From assembly GCF_001547995.1 (NCBI RefSeq), contig NZ_AP014690.1, positions 1,236,001 through 1,300,000 of the forward strand: a DNA stretch of 64,000 nt, in the 5' to 3' direction. Position 1 is the first letter of the stretch. The number at the start of each line of letters is the position of its first letter. The position numbers and the translations under genes were made by a program. The DNA is from Asaia bogorensis NBRC 16594. Lineage in GTDB: Bacteria; Pseudomonadota; Alphaproteobacteria; Acetobacterales; Acetobacteraceae. Positions 35,333-43,796 of this stretch are shown piece after piece. The notes beneath the pieces were generated by a model that saw only the letters and a list, made by a program, of their open reading frames with translations, was not told the origin of the DNA and ran no database searches.

Positions 35333-36783
35333 TGGTGACTCTGTTTCGACATGAGTTCCACCCCTCGATCCTGCGTGAGTATGACATACGCGGAATCGTT
35401 GGAAAAACGCTTGGTGAGGACGACGCCCGGGCTTTGGGCGTCGTTTTTGCGTCTGGCTTGTGTAAGGGGCGTTCGGCCACAATCTTGGTCGGCCATGATG
35501 GGCGGGTCACCTCTCCCACACTGGAGAAGGCGCTGGTCGAAGGATTGATCATGGGAGGTGCGACGGTACGTCGCATTGGCTGTTGCCCCACCCCTCAGCT
35601 CTATCACGCTTCATGCCGTCAAAAGGCGGACGGGGCGATCATGGTCACTGGCAGCCATAATCCGCTGGAGTATAATGGCTTCAAGATTGTCCAGCACAAC
35701 CGCCCCGTTTTTGGACAGGGTCTTGTCGACCTCGCAAACTTGCTCCGGGCGGGCATCACTCCGAATGACGGTGCCGAGGGAGGACAGGACAGGCTGGAAT
35801 CAGCGACAGCTTATATTGACGCCCTGCGTTCTGGCCTTCGCACCGGCGGGCGTCCTCTTAAGGTGGTGTGGGATAACAGCCATTCCTCAGCGGGTGATAT
35901 TCTCGTGGCGCTCATTCGGGCTCTACCGGGGCAGCACATCGTTCTGAACGGCGAAATCGACGGGCGCTTCCCGGCTCATCATCCGGACCCGACCCTGCCG
36001 GAGGCCATGGTGCAGCTACAGACTGCCGTATGTCAGCATGGTGCTGATCTGGGCGTTGCCTTTGATGGCGATGCGGACCGGCTCGGCGTGGTGGATGAGC
36101 AGGGTAGGTTAATCGCTGCTGATCATTTGAGCTTGCTTCTGGCGCAATCCATCCTGCGTGACACGCCCGAAGCAACGGTTCTTGGCGACGTCAAAATGTC
36201 CCGCGTTTTTTTCGAAGGCATCAAAAGGGCAGCGGGTAAGGCCCTTATGTGTCCAAGTGGGCACTCCCACGTCAAGAATGCAATGCGTGAGACAGGCGCC
36301 GTCTTCGCTGGAGAAATGTCCGGACATTTCTTTTTCGCCGACCATTGGCCCGGTTTTGATGATGGGCTCTACGCCGCGACCCGGGTAATTGACTTTCTGT
36401 CGCAGCAGACGGCCCCTTTGTCAGCACGCGTTGCGTCGCTCCCCCATGCCGTCTCGACGCCCGAGATAAGGTTCGATTGTCCGGATGAGCAAAAATTCAA
36501 CGTAATCGATGCCGTTATCGCCCAAGCCCGCGAAAGGGATATGCGCCTGACGCTCATTGATGGGGTCAGGGTGGATGAGGCCAGAGGCTGGTGGCTTCTG
36601 CGCGCCTCGAACACTCAGCCAGCCCTCGTTGCGCGCGCGGAAGGGGACGATGAGGCGGCATGTCGGGCCATGATGGAGACCCTGGCAGATCTGCTTCTGC
36701 ACTCAGGTGTCGCGGCCCCCGAAGTGTTGAAACAGGATATCAGGAACAACTCTGATCACGAAGCAGGCGGAGGGAGGGCGTGA
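35332..36783 (+). CDS. Phosphomannomutase/phosphoglucomutase
   Basis: This alpha-D-phosphohexomutase interconverts hexose 6- and 1-phosphates. The 483-residue protein has REYDIRGIVGKTL at the N-terminus, the phosphoserine loop MVTGSHNPLEYNG (Ser near residue 108), the Mg loop AFDGDADRLG, the sugar-specificity loop GEMSGHFFF, and the phosphate-binding loop LRASNTQPALVAR. The GEMSGH form is typical of bifunctional PMM/PGM enzymes. Placed directly after galU, it likely supplies glucose-1-phosphate, and mannose-1-phosphate may also be a product. It overlaps the small DUF3553 gene at its 3' end. Confidence 0.93.
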   Translation: MVTLFRHEFHPSILREYDIRGIVGKTLGEDDARALGVVFASGLCKGRSATILVGHDGRVTSPTLEKALVEGLIMGGATVRRIGCCPTPQLYHASCRQKADGAIMVTGSHNPLEYNGFKIVQHNRPVFGQGLVDLANLLRAGITPNDGAEGGQDRLESATAYIDALRSGLRTGGRPLKVVWDNSHSSAGDILVALIRALPGQHIVLNGEIDGRFPAHHPDPTLPEAMVQLQTAVCQHGADLGVAFDGDADRLGVVDEQGRLIAADHLSLLLAQSILRDTPEATVLGDVKMSRVFFEGIKRAAGKALMCPSGHSHVKNAMRETGAVFAGEMSGHFFFADHWPGFDDGLYAATRVIDFLSQQTAPLSARVASLPHAVSTPEIRFDCPDEQKFNVIDAVIAQARERDMRLTLIDGVRVDEARGWWLLRASNTQPALVARAEGDDEAACRAMMETLADLLLHSGVAAPEVLKQDIRNNSDHEAGGGRA

Positions 36784-36956
36784 CCCCGAACTACAGCTTC
36801 TACGAGCCGGGTCAGTTTGTAACTCATCCCCAATGTCCGGAGTGGGGCGTCGGGCAGATACAGAGTGTTGTCGGTCAGCGCGTGACGATCAATTTCGAGC
36901 ATCAGGGAAAAGTTCTGGTGAACACGGCACTCATCGAGCTGGTTGTTATCGAATGA
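36780..36956 (+). CDS. Small DUF3553 protein
   Basis: A 58-residue protein starting at GTG 36780, whose GTGA overlaps the stop of the phosphohexomutase gene. GGAGGGAGG sits just before the start. Its sequence contains YEPGQFVTHP, EWGVGQIQSVVGQRVTINFE and the end LVNTALIELVVIE, matching the DUF3553 family, an SH3-like small domain common in alphaproteobacteria. The function is unknown; a CarD/UvrD-type SH3-like nucleic-acid-binding role is only a guess. It is easily missed because of its length. Confidence 0.85.
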   Translation: MTPNYSFYEPGQFVTHPQCPEWGVGQIQSVVGQRVTINFEHQGKVLVNTALIELVVIE

Positions 36957-36996
36957 ATGCCTCGTGGAATGATGGTTCCAGCATGATGGTGTTGCG

Positions 36997-37767
36997 CTGA
37001 AGATCGCAGCTTTCCTCCCTCGGGCACTCGATCTCGTATTGCCGCCGACATGTCTCTCATGCGGCGCTGAGACCATGACAAGCGGTCTCCTCTGCACAGC
37101 ATGTTTCTGCTCACTGACACCAATCGGGCTCGCCTGCAGGCATTGCGCGCTTCCGGTACCATCGGCAGCCTATCTGGGATCAGATGGAAGCTGTGCCCAA
37201 TGCGCCGTTGCTCCATACCCCTGGAGGGCAGCGCGCGCTGCTTATCTTTACGATGGCACGGCGCGCCGGCTGGTCCTTCAGTGTAAATATGGGGATCGAC
37301 TGGATATCGCGCCTTTTATGGGCCGCGTTATGGCAGGCATGATGCGCGATGAAAGCGCTGAACGCCGGTTGCTCGTTCCTGTCCCCTTGCACCGACACCG
37401 CTTCTGGAAGAGGCGATTCAATCAGGCGGCCCTGCTGGCGGGTCATATCGTCCGCTCGTCCCCGCACTGGCGCCTTCTGCCCGATGCGCTCGTGCGTCAT
37501 CGCTCCACAGCCACATTGGCTCGGTTAGCCCCAGAGGCGCGGATTAATGCGCTGGATGCGGCCTTTCATGTGCGCGAGCGAGCAAAGCGATCGATAGAGG
37601 GTCAGCATGTTGTTCTGGTTGATGACATCTTGACCACCGGCGCAACCGCCTCCATCTGCGCAAAACAACTGCTCGGCGCCGGAGCGCGGTGTGTCGACCT
37701 TCTGGTGGCCACGCGTACCGTCAAACTTGCCGGCGATCATGATCACCAGGGCGGCACTCAGGAGTGA
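36997..37767 (+). CDS. comF: ComF family phosphoribosyltransferase-like protein
   Basis: The protein has an N-terminal zinc-finger region with CLSCG, CTAC and HCALP/CAQC cysteines. A C-terminal PRTase domain follows, with LVPVPLHRHRFWKRRFNQAALLA and the PRPP motif VVLVDDILTTGATASIC. ComF homologues take part in DNA uptake in competent species but are widespread. The start is unclear. The first track-type start is TTG at 37039, inside the conserved LPPTCLSCG stretch, yet coding-like sequence (IAAFLPRALDLVLPP) runs upstream to a stop at 36970 without ATG, GTG or TTG. CTG at 36997 is the only near-cognate start, chosen here tentatively. Glutaredoxin overlaps the 3' end. Confidence 0.8.
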   Translation: MKIAAFLPRALDLVLPPTCLSCGAETMTSGLLCTACFCSLTPIGLACRHCALPVPSAAYLGSDGSCAQCAVAPYPWRAARAAYLYDGTARRLVLQCKYGDRLDIAPFMGRVMAGMMRDESAERRLLVPVPLHRHRFWKRRFNQAALLAGHIVRSSPHWRLLPDALVRHRSTATLARLAPEARINALDAAFHVRERAKRSIEGQHVVLVDDILTTGATASICAKQLLGAGARCVDLLVATRTVKLAGDHDHQGGTQE

Positions 37768-37769
37768 AT

Positions 37770-38030
37770 ATGTCCAACATAGAAATCTATACCCAGCCTG
37801 GCTGCCCTTACTGCGTGCGCGCCGTGCAGATCCTGCAATCGAAGAACGTGCCGTTTCGTGAGATCAATGCCCCGCACGGCACACAGGCGCGCGAGGATGC
37901 AATCAGGCGCTCGGGCGGTGGACGGACCGTGCCTCAGATCTTTGTTGGGGAGCAGTGTCTGGGCGGCTGCACCGACCTCATGCAGCTTGATGCTTCTGGC
38001 AAGCTGGACGCGTTGCTCGCGCAGGCATGA
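37770..38030 (+). CDS. grxC: Glutaredoxin 3
   Basis: This 86-residue dithiol glutaredoxin has the active site CPYC near residue 13, the cis-Pro segment GGRTVPQIFVG and the glutathione-binding GGCTDLMQL. It reduces disulfides with glutathione in the cytoplasm. The ATG at 37770 has AGGAG six bases upstream; the GTG two codons earlier overlaps the comF stop. Its own stop overlaps the start of the DUF1178 gene, so comF-grxC-DUF1178 form a tight cluster. Confidence 0.94.
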   Translation: MSNIEIYTQPGCPYCVRAVQILQSKNVPFREINAPHGTQAREDAIRRSGGGRTVPQIFVGEQCLGGCTDLMQLDASGKLDALLAQA

Positions 38031-38482
38031 TCTGCTTTCGTTTGCATTGTAAGGCGGGGCATGAATTCGAGGGCTGGTTCCCCGACGGTGCAGAGTTCGA
38101 GCGCCAGAAATCGCATAACCTTGTCTCCTGTCCGCAATGTGGCGTGAGTACCGTTGAGAAAAGCCTGATGGCCCCGGCTATCGCGCGTCAGACCAAGAGC
38201 AAAGGTCAACCGGCGACGTCAGCTCCCTCAATTCACCTCACGCAGCACGACCAGTTGAGAATGGTGCTCCATTCGCTGAGGCGTGAGGTCGAGGCGCAAT
38301 GTGACGATGTGGGTGACCGGTTTGCCGAAGAGGCGCTGAGGCGTCATGATGAACGCCACAATGAGGACAGCCAGACCGGTCGTGGCATTTACGGCACGAT
38401 GAGCGACTCTGACAGGGAAAGGCTTGAAGATGAAGGCGTGGATTTCTCCCCGATACCCTGGCTCGACCGCACAGAATCCTGA
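38027..38482 (+). CDS. DUF1178 family protein
   Basis: The 151-residue protein starts with MICFRLHCKAGHEFEGWF and has two cysteine pairs, C3/C8 and CPQC at 35-38, arranged as a small zinc-ribbon. After a Lys/Gln-rich linker comes the conserved helical region (LRMVLHSLRREVEAQCDDVGDRFAEEALRRH) and the end GIYGTMSDSDRERLEDEGVDFSPIPW. This matches DUF1178, an alpha- and betaproteobacterial family of unknown function often found near grxC. It overlaps grxC by four bases. Confidence 0.9.
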   Translation: MICFRLHCKAGHEFEGWFPDGAEFERQKSHNLVSCPQCGVSTVEKSLMAPAIARQTKSKGQPATSAPSIHLTQHDQLRMVLHSLRREVEAQCDDVGDRFAEEALRRHDERHNEDSQTGRGIYGTMSDSDRERLEDEGVDFSPIPWLDRTES

Positions 38483-38990
38483 GCATGCCGGGGTGCGGCG
38501 TGCCGCAGGGGTCAGGCGAGGGGGTTTTTCCTTCAGGCATATTGCTGCCATTGTCGCGATGGCTGCGATCCTGCTCACGACAAGCCTTCCCGGACAGGCC
38601 CAGACGCGAGGTAATCCGCCTGCGCCTGAGGAGGGATTATGGCTCGCACAGGATCACGATGGCGTGTTCCTGATCGGCCATTGTGGCGATACGCTCTGCG
38701 GCAGGCTGATTGGCATGCAGTATGATGGCCCTGTTCCCAAGGATGTGTGGGGACGTTCACAATGTGGGCTGGTCATGCTGACCGATTTCCGATTAATCAG
38801 TGATGAGAACGTGTGGCGGGGGCATATCCTCGACCCGGAGACAGGGCGTACCTACGACGCCCGCATCCATGCCGAATCACCGGAGGTGCTGAAGCTGCGC
38901 GGTTTCATTCTGGGTATCCCCCTTTTCGGCAAGACGCAGACATGGACCCGTTATCGCGGCAAGATCGGTCCTGAATGCAAACTGCCTTGA
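38430..38990 (+). CDS. DUF2147 family exported protein
   Basis: The C-terminal 120 residues match DUF2147: EEGLWLAQDHDGVFLIGHCGDTLCGRLIGM, MLTDFRL, WRGHILDPETGRTYDARI and LKLRGFILGIPLFGKTQTWTR. Family members are small exported proteins of unknown function. A hydrophobic stretch (HIAAIVAMAAILLTTSLPGQAQ) is a likely signal peptide. The start is uncertain. ATG 38430 has GGGAAAGG upstream but gives a long N-terminal extension overlapping the previous gene by 53 bp; GTG 38493 would give a cleaner signal peptide. Confidence 0.8.
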   Translation: MKAWISPRYPGSTAQNPEHAGVRRAAGVRRGGFSFRHIAAIVAMAAILLTTSLPGQAQTRGNPPAPEEGLWLAQDHDGVFLIGHCGDTLCGRLIGMQYDGPVPKDVWGRSQCGLVMLTDFRLISDENVWRGHILDPETGRTYDARIHAESPEVLKLRGFILGIPLFGKTQTWTRYRGKIGPECKLP

Positions 38991-39025
38991 GCCGAATGGT
39001 CGCTTGAGGAGCTTGAGAGCATAAC

Positions 39026-40288
39026 ATGAAAACGACGATTTCCCGCCGCAGCTTTGCGTTGGGTACCCTTGGCCTGCTGGGTTGCGGCACGGCCATGGCG
39101 CAGGGTGCTGCTGATCAGGCCCCGGCTGCGCCGCCACCCCCGCCCAAGGCGGTTTCCAAGACCATCTGTTTTGTCGGGGGGTACACCAAGCATGCGCCTC
39201 CGGGTGGTGCCGGTAATGGTGAGGGTATTGCCGTTTTCGAAATGGACCGTCAGAGCGGCGTCCTGACGCCTGTCACGACTTTCACCGATATCGCCAGCCC
39301 GTCTTTCATCACGCTGTCGCATGACAAGCGCTTTCTGTATGCGCTGAGTGAGATCGATGATTTCAATAAGGATGGCGACGGCTCGGTGACCGCTTTCGCG
39401 GTGGATCGCAAGACCGGCTCGCTCAAGAAGCTTAACGCCGTCAGCTCCGGCGGGGCTGTGCCTGCGCATCTGAGTGTGCATCACTCAGGACGTTATGTCC
39501 TCGTAGCCAACTACATGGGGGGCTCTGTGGCTGTGCTGCCCATCCGGCCAGACGGGTCGCTCGGTCCAGCGACGGATGTCGTGCACAATACCGGACCGCG
39601 CCAGCCCGAGCGTGCAGCAGACAACCCCCAGGGAAATTTCGCGGTATCCGATCACTCGGGGTCGCATCCGCACATGATCCAAAGCGATCCAAGCGGCAAG
39701 TTCGTGATTGCGGATGATGCTGGCCTTGATCGCGTCTATGTCTGGACGCTCAATTTGCAGACCGGAAAGCTCGTTCCGGCCAAGACGCCTTATTACGACA
39801 TGACGCCAGGCAGCGCGCCGCGTCATTTCCAGTTCAATCGCTCTGGCAAGCTCATGTACAATCTGTGTGAGCAGGACTCGAAAATTGTCGTCAGCGCTTT
39901 TGACCCGCAGACAGGGGCAATCAACAATCTGCAATCGGTCAGCACTGTCACATCGCATTTCCGTGGCAGCACACTTGCAGCTGAAATCCTGATTTCGGCT
40001 GATGACCGCTTTGTCTATGCCTCGAACCGTCTGGGTGATTCCCTCGCCGTGTTCAAGGTGGGTGATGATGGCACCCTGACCTTGCAGGATGAAGCCTGGA
40101 TGCATGCCGACTACGGTCGCGCGATGATGTTCGACCCATCAGGCAGCTTCCTGTTCTGTGCCAACCAGCGCAGTGATGCCGTGACGTCATTCAGGATCGA
40201 CAAGGCGAGCGGCCAGCTCGGCTTTACCGAAAACTTTACCCCGGTCGGAAGCCCAACCACTTTCGCTTTCATGGATACGGAAGTCTGA
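39026..40288 (+). CDS. Tat-exported lactonase family beta-propeller protein
   Basis: The 420-residue protein starts with a twin-arginine signal (SRRSFAL at residues 6-12, hydrophobic core, cleavage near AMA-QG). A seven-bladed propeller of the 6-phosphogluconolactonase YbhE/Pgl type follows, with repeated blades such as GIAVFEMDRQSGVLTPV, HDKRFLYALSE, PAHLSVHHSGRYVLVANYMGG and RHFQFNRSGKLMYNL. Export makes cytosolic 6-phosphogluconolactone an unlikely substrate. A periplasmic aldonolactonase acting on gluconolactone from membrane glucose dehydrogenase would fit acetic acid bacteria, but this is inference. It is monocistronic. Confidence 0.85.
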   Translation: MKTTISRRSFALGTLGLLGCGTAMAQGAADQAPAAPPPPPKAVSKTICFVGGYTKHAPPGGAGNGEGIAVFEMDRQSGVLTPVTTFTDIASPSFITLSHDKRFLYALSEIDDFNKDGDGSVTAFAVDRKTGSLKKLNAVSSGGAVPAHLSVHHSGRYVLVANYMGGSVAVLPIRPDGSLGPATDVVHNTGPRQPERAADNPQGNFAVSDHSGSHPHMIQSDPSGKFVIADDAGLDRVYVWTLNLQTGKLVPAKTPYYDMTPGSAPRHFQFNRSGKLMYNLCEQDSKIVVSAFDPQTGAINNLQSVSTVTSHFRGSTLAAEILISADDRFVYASNRLGDSLAVFKVGDDGTLTLQDEAWMHADYGRAMMFDPSGSFLFCANQRSDAVTSFRIDKASGQLGFTENFTPVGSPTTFAFMDTEV

Positions 40289-40307
40289 TTCAACTGGCGG
40301 GTGCAAA

Positions 40308-40325
40308 CTCTCTCTCTCTCTCTCT
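40308..40325. repeat. (CT)9 dinucleotide repeat
   Basis: Nine uninterrupted CT units lie 20 bp after the lactonase stop codon. It is outside coding sequence. Length variation by slippage is possible but would not change a protein. Confidence 0.9.
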
Positions 40326-40523
40326 GCCCTCGTAACCGAAAAAGGTGGGGGCGGAGATGAGGGGGCGCTCGCGGGCGGAGCGACTTTGGCGGACGCAGGG
40401 CTGATAAAGCCTCGTTCAGGCGCTTGAAAGTCACGGCACTGATGAATTCCGTGCCTTTCTGGCCCCCCGTCCTTCCGGATCAGGACCGGGCCACGACACG
40501 CCTGTTCAACAGGGCGAAAAACC

Positions 40524-40547
40524 TGACAGCCTATAGTCTGTCAGGCC
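40524..40547 (-). terminator. Intrinsic terminator of ubiG
   Basis: On the minus strand CCTGACAG and CTGTCAGG pair over 8 bp with an 8-base loop, and TTTTT follows. It lies 8 bp after the ubiG stop. Confidence 0.85.
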
Positions 40548-40554
40548 GTTGCTC

Positions 40555-41289
40555 TCAGTCTCGTACAAACATCGTGATGTAGTTGATGCTCGTGTCACGC
40601 GTGATGCGCCAATGCATCGGCCGGTAGCTCATGCCGGCAACATCGATCATACGCAGGCCAACGGCCCGCCCCATTCTGTGCAGTTCCTCGGGCTTGATGA
40701 ATTTCTGCCAGTCATGTGTGCCGACAGGCAGCAGGCGGGCAATGTATTCGGCACCGATCTTCGCGACAGCCAGCGAGAGCAGGGTGCGGTTGAGTGTCGA
40801 TACCGCAACAAGGCCACCCGGCTTGGTCAGCGAATGGAGCAGCGCGAGGAATTCCTGTGGGTCATTGACGTGCTCGATCACCTCCAATGCCGAGATGGCA
40901 TCGAAGCTCTGCCCTTCGCGGACGAGCGTTTCAGCACTGCCGTTGCGATAGACCAGCGGGCCAGTATTGTCCGGCAAGGGATGATCTGCCAGATGGGCCT
41001 GCGCCGCACGTATGCCCTCGGGCGAAGCGTCGAGACCCAGTACGTCATGGCCCATACGGGCATAGGCCTCGCTGGCAAGCCCGGCCCCGCAGCCGATATC
41101 GAGAAGGGAGAGCCTGCCGCCACGCGATCCTTGCAGGCGTTTGAGATGCGCATTGACCCATTCGGTGCGCATGGGGTTCATGTCGTGCAGGGGCTTCATG
41201 GGGCCCTTCGGGTCCCACCAGGTCGCGGCAAGCTGGTCGAAATGGGCGATCTCGCGATCTGAGACGGAAGAGGCTGCGTGATCCGGCAT
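40555..41289 (-). CDS. ubiG: Ubiquinone biosynthesis O-methyltransferase
   Basis: UbiG carries out both O-methylations of ubiquinone synthesis using SAM. The protein of about 244 residues has EIAHFDQLAATWWDPKGPMKPLH at the N-terminus, the SAM motif I LLDIGCGAGLASEAYARMG, GLDAS, ISALEVIEHVNDP and TLNRTLLSLAVAKIGAEYI. The conserved N-terminal region starts near residue 10 of the proposed protein. ATG 41289 has GGAAAC nearby; ATG 41304 is also possible, while the open frame to 41499 enters the divergent lysC gene. A T-tailed hairpin ends the gene. Confidence 0.94.
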   Translation of the reverse strand: MPDHAASSVSDREIAHFDQLAATWWDPKGPMKPLHDMNPMRTEWVNAHLKRLQGSRGGRLSLLDIGCGAGLASEAYARMGHDVLGLDASPEGIRAAQAHLADHPLPDNTGPLVYRNGSAETLVREGQSFDAISALEVIEHVNDPQEFLALLHSLTKPGGLVAVSTLNRTLLSLAVAKIGAEYIARLLPVGTHDWQKFIKPEELHRMGRAVGLRMIDVAGMSYRPMHWRITRDTSINYITMFVRD

Positions 41290-41461
41290 GTTGTTTCCAG
41301 GCATACAGAAATGGGTCCGTTGTTCCAGAGTATCTGGACGGCGCGATCTGGACTTAGTATGTGACCCGCCTTTCCTTGCGCAACATCGCAGGCTGGAAAA
41401 TCCGTTCCCGGCACGCTGTGATTGAACGCTTTCTGCTACGTACGGAGCCAGGTGCACAATT

Positions 41462-42709
41462 ATGACGTCTTCAGACCAGTGCCCAACCCGGATCGTCATG
41501 AAGTTCGGCGGAACCTCAGTGGCCGATCTCGAACGTATTCGCGCGGTGGCCGAACGTGTGCGTAAGGAACGGGAAAAAGGCCATCAGGTTGCCGTCGTGG
41601 TTTCGGCCATGGCTGGCGTGACCAATCAGATGGTCGGGTATGTCAGTGCGCTCGATCCTATGGCCGACGCACGCGAATATGATGCTGTCGTGGCCAGTGG
41701 CGAGCAGGTCACAAGTGGCCTGACAGCCATCGCGCTACAGGCGCTCGGTGTGCCAGCACGGTCGTGGCAGGGCTGGCAGATTCCCTTCCGCACTGATGAT
41801 GCACACGGCAAGGCGCGTATTGGCGATGTTGAAGGCGCTGCGCTGATTGCCTGCATGGAGCAGGGTGAAGTGCCGGTCATTGCCGGGTTCCAGGGCGTCG
41901 CGCCGGGCGAGCGGATCAGCACGCTGGGTCGTGGTGGCTCTGACACCTCGGCGGTGGCTGTGGCGGCTGCCATCAAGGCTAATCGCTGTGATATCTATAC
42001 CGATGTCGATGGTATCTACACCACCGACCCGCGTATCGTGAAAAAGGCCAAAAAGCTGGATCGCATCACCTTTGAGGAGATGCTTGAGCTCGCTTCGGTC
42101 GGGGCCAAGGTACTCCAGACCCGCTCAGTCGGTCTGGCCATGAAAGAAAAAGTGCGCGTGCGCGTGTTGTCGAGTTTTGAACCCGAGACGGAGCTCTCGG
42201 GATCGCTGGTGGTGGATGAGGACGAGATGATGGAAAAGGAACTGGTCACGGGGATCGCCTATTCTCTGGACGAGGCAAAGATCTCGGTGAGCCGAATCCC
42301 GGACCGTCCGGGTATCGCCGCGGCCATTTTCAGCCCGTTGACCGAGGCGCGGGTGAATGTTGACATGATCGTGCAGAGCGTTGGCTCTGACGGCTCGACC
42401 AATATGACCTTCACCGTGCCCAAGGGCGATCAGGCGCGTGCGCTCGCCGCACTTGAGGCTGCACGGGCCGACATCCAGTATGGCGAGATCCATACGGCCA
42501 ATGACGTGGTCAAGATCAGCGTTGTGGGCATTGGCATGCGCTCACATTCGGGTATGGCCAGCACCATGTTCCAGACCCTCGCTGATCGCGGGATCAACGT
42601 GCAGGTCATCTCCACCAGCGAAATCAAGATCTCTGTGCTGATCGACGCAGAGTATATGGAACTCGCCATGCGCGCCCTGCACACGGCTTATGGTCTGGAC
42701 GGGGAATGA
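41462..42709 (+). CDS. lysC: Aspartate kinase
   Basis: LysC phosphorylates aspartate, the entry to lysine, threonine and methionine. The 415-residue protein has MKFGGTSVADLERI at the N-terminus, RGGSDTSAVAVAAAI, DIYTDVDGIYTTDPRIV and two C-terminal ACT domains (about 270-415) with SRIPDRPGIAAAIFSPL and GMRSHSGMASTMFQTL, usually the site of lysine and threonine feedback. No residue looks lost. It is divergent from ubiG and overlaps the start region of the nitronate monooxygenase gene. Confidence 0.96.
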   Translation: MTSSDQCPTRIVMKFGGTSVADLERIRAVAERVRKEREKGHQVAVVVSAMAGVTNQMVGYVSALDPMADAREYDAVVASGEQVTSGLTAIALQALGVPARSWQGWQIPFRTDDAHGKARIGDVEGAALIACMEQGEVPVIAGFQGVAPGERISTLGRGGSDTSAVAVAAAIKANRCDIYTDVDGIYTTDPRIVKKAKKLDRITFEEMLELASVGAKVLQTRSVGLAMKEKVRVRVLSSFEPETELSGSLVVDEDEMMEKELVTGIAYSLDEAKISVSRIPDRPGIAAAIFSPLTEARVNVDMIVQSVGSDGSTNMTFTVPKGDQARALAALEAARADIQYGEIHTANDVVKISVVGIGMRSHSGMASTMFQTLADRGINVQVISTSEIKISVLIDAEYMELAMRALHTAYGLDGE

Positions 42710-42711
42710 GC

Positions 42712-43794
42712 ATGACCGACAACAGCATCGATCCCGCCCGTCAGAGAGCCCGCGCCACACTTGACCGTTTATGGGCCCCGGGTTGCCAGTTCCTCGGCAC
42801 GCCAACCGCCATTCTGGGCGGTGCAATGTCCTGGGTGAGTGAGCGCAATCTCGTTTCGGCCATCTCCAATGCTGGCGGGTTTGGCGTGATTGCCTGCGGG
42901 GCCATGACGCCTGACCGTCTGGCCGAGGAAATTGCGGCCACGCAGGCTCTGACAGACAAGCCGTTTGGCGTGAACCTCATCACGATGCACCCCGAGCTCG
43001 ACAAGCTGGTCGATGTTTGCATCGCAGCGAAGGTCGGGCATGTCGTGCTGGCTGGTGGCGTGCCGAGCGGGGCCACCATCAAGCAGGTGCGTGATGGTGG
43101 TGCACGGGCAATCGGTTTTGCGCCGGCTCTGGCGTTGGGCAAGCGTCTGGTCAAGCAGGGGATCGAGGCGCTGGTCATTGAGGGTTCAGAGGCGGGCGGT
43201 CATGTCGGGCCGGTGTCCCTGAATGTTTTGGCTCAGGAAATCCTGCCCCATATCCATGACGTGCCGGTTTTCGTGGCAGGTGGCCTGGCGCGCGGGGATG
43301 CCGTTCTGGGTTATCTTGAGCAGGGTGCATCCGGTGCGCAGCTGGGTACGCTTTTTGCTGCCAGCAGCGAGAGCATCGCGCATGAGGCCTTCAAGAAGGC
43401 CTTTGTGCGAGCGGCGGCACGTGATGCCGTAACATCGAACCAGATTGACGAACGCTTCCCGGTCATTCCGGTGCGCGGGCTGAATAATGCTGGCACGCGC
43501 CGTTTCATGGCTCATCAGGCAGCAACGCTGGGACGGTTCACCTCGGGCGAACTGACCAAGGAAGAAGCCCAGCTCGAAATCGAGCATTTCTGGGCTGGCG
43601 CACTGCGCCGCGCCGTGATCGAGGGGGATGTGGAAGAAGGCTCGGTGATGGCTGGTCAGTCCGTTGGCATGGTCAAGGCCATTCGCCCGGTTGCCGAGAT
43701 CCTGCATGATCTGGTTGAGCAGGCGGTTGACGCGCTGGTTGCAAGAGACGCCCGTACAGGGCATCCTGCTCTCTCAGAGTTTGCAGTCGGGTAA
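42712..43794 (+). CDS. Nitronate monooxygenase family protein
   Basis: This FMN-dependent TIM-barrel enzyme is of the nitronate monooxygenase / 2-nitropropane dioxygenase family. It has ILGGAMSWVSERNLVSAISNAGGFGVI at the N-terminus, KPFGVNLITMHP, the FMN phosphate site EGSEAGGHVGPVSL, and VFVAGGLARGDAVLGYLEQGASGAQLGTLFAAS. In alphaproteobacteria this gene is often between lysC and hisS. Detoxifying propionate 3-nitronate is the known family activity; the real substrate here is unknown. Two ATGs (42706, 42712) are possible, the second better spaced from GGGGA. Confidence 0.88.
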   Translation: MTDNSIDPARQRARATLDRLWAPGCQFLGTPTAILGGAMSWVSERNLVSAISNAGGFGVIACGAMTPDRLAEEIAATQALTDKPFGVNLITMHPELDKLVDVCIAAKVGHVVLAGGVPSGATIKQVRDGGARAIGFAPALALGKRLVKQGIEALVIEGSEAGGHVGPVSLNVLAQEILPHIHDVPVFVAGGLARGDAVLGYLEQGASGAQLGTLFAASSESIAHEAFKKAFVRAAARDAVTSNQIDERFPVIPVRGLNNAGTRRFMAHQAATLGRFTSGELTKEEAQLEIEHFWAGALRRAVIEGDVEEGSVMAGQSVGMVKAIRPVAEILHDLVEQAVDALVARDARTGHPALSEFAVG

Positions 43795-43796
43795 TC

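Noticed and set aside
34361-35482. 373-codon frame antisense to galU
   Set aside because: galU on the plus strand is unmistakable; long antisense frames are expected from its GC-rich third positions.
40308-40325. Phase-variable gene from the (CT)9 tract
   Set aside because: The repeat is outside coding sequence and not between promoter boxes.
41462-41504. Lysine or other riboswitch before lysC
   Set aside because: The gap to ubiG is short and no aptamer-like structure was found.
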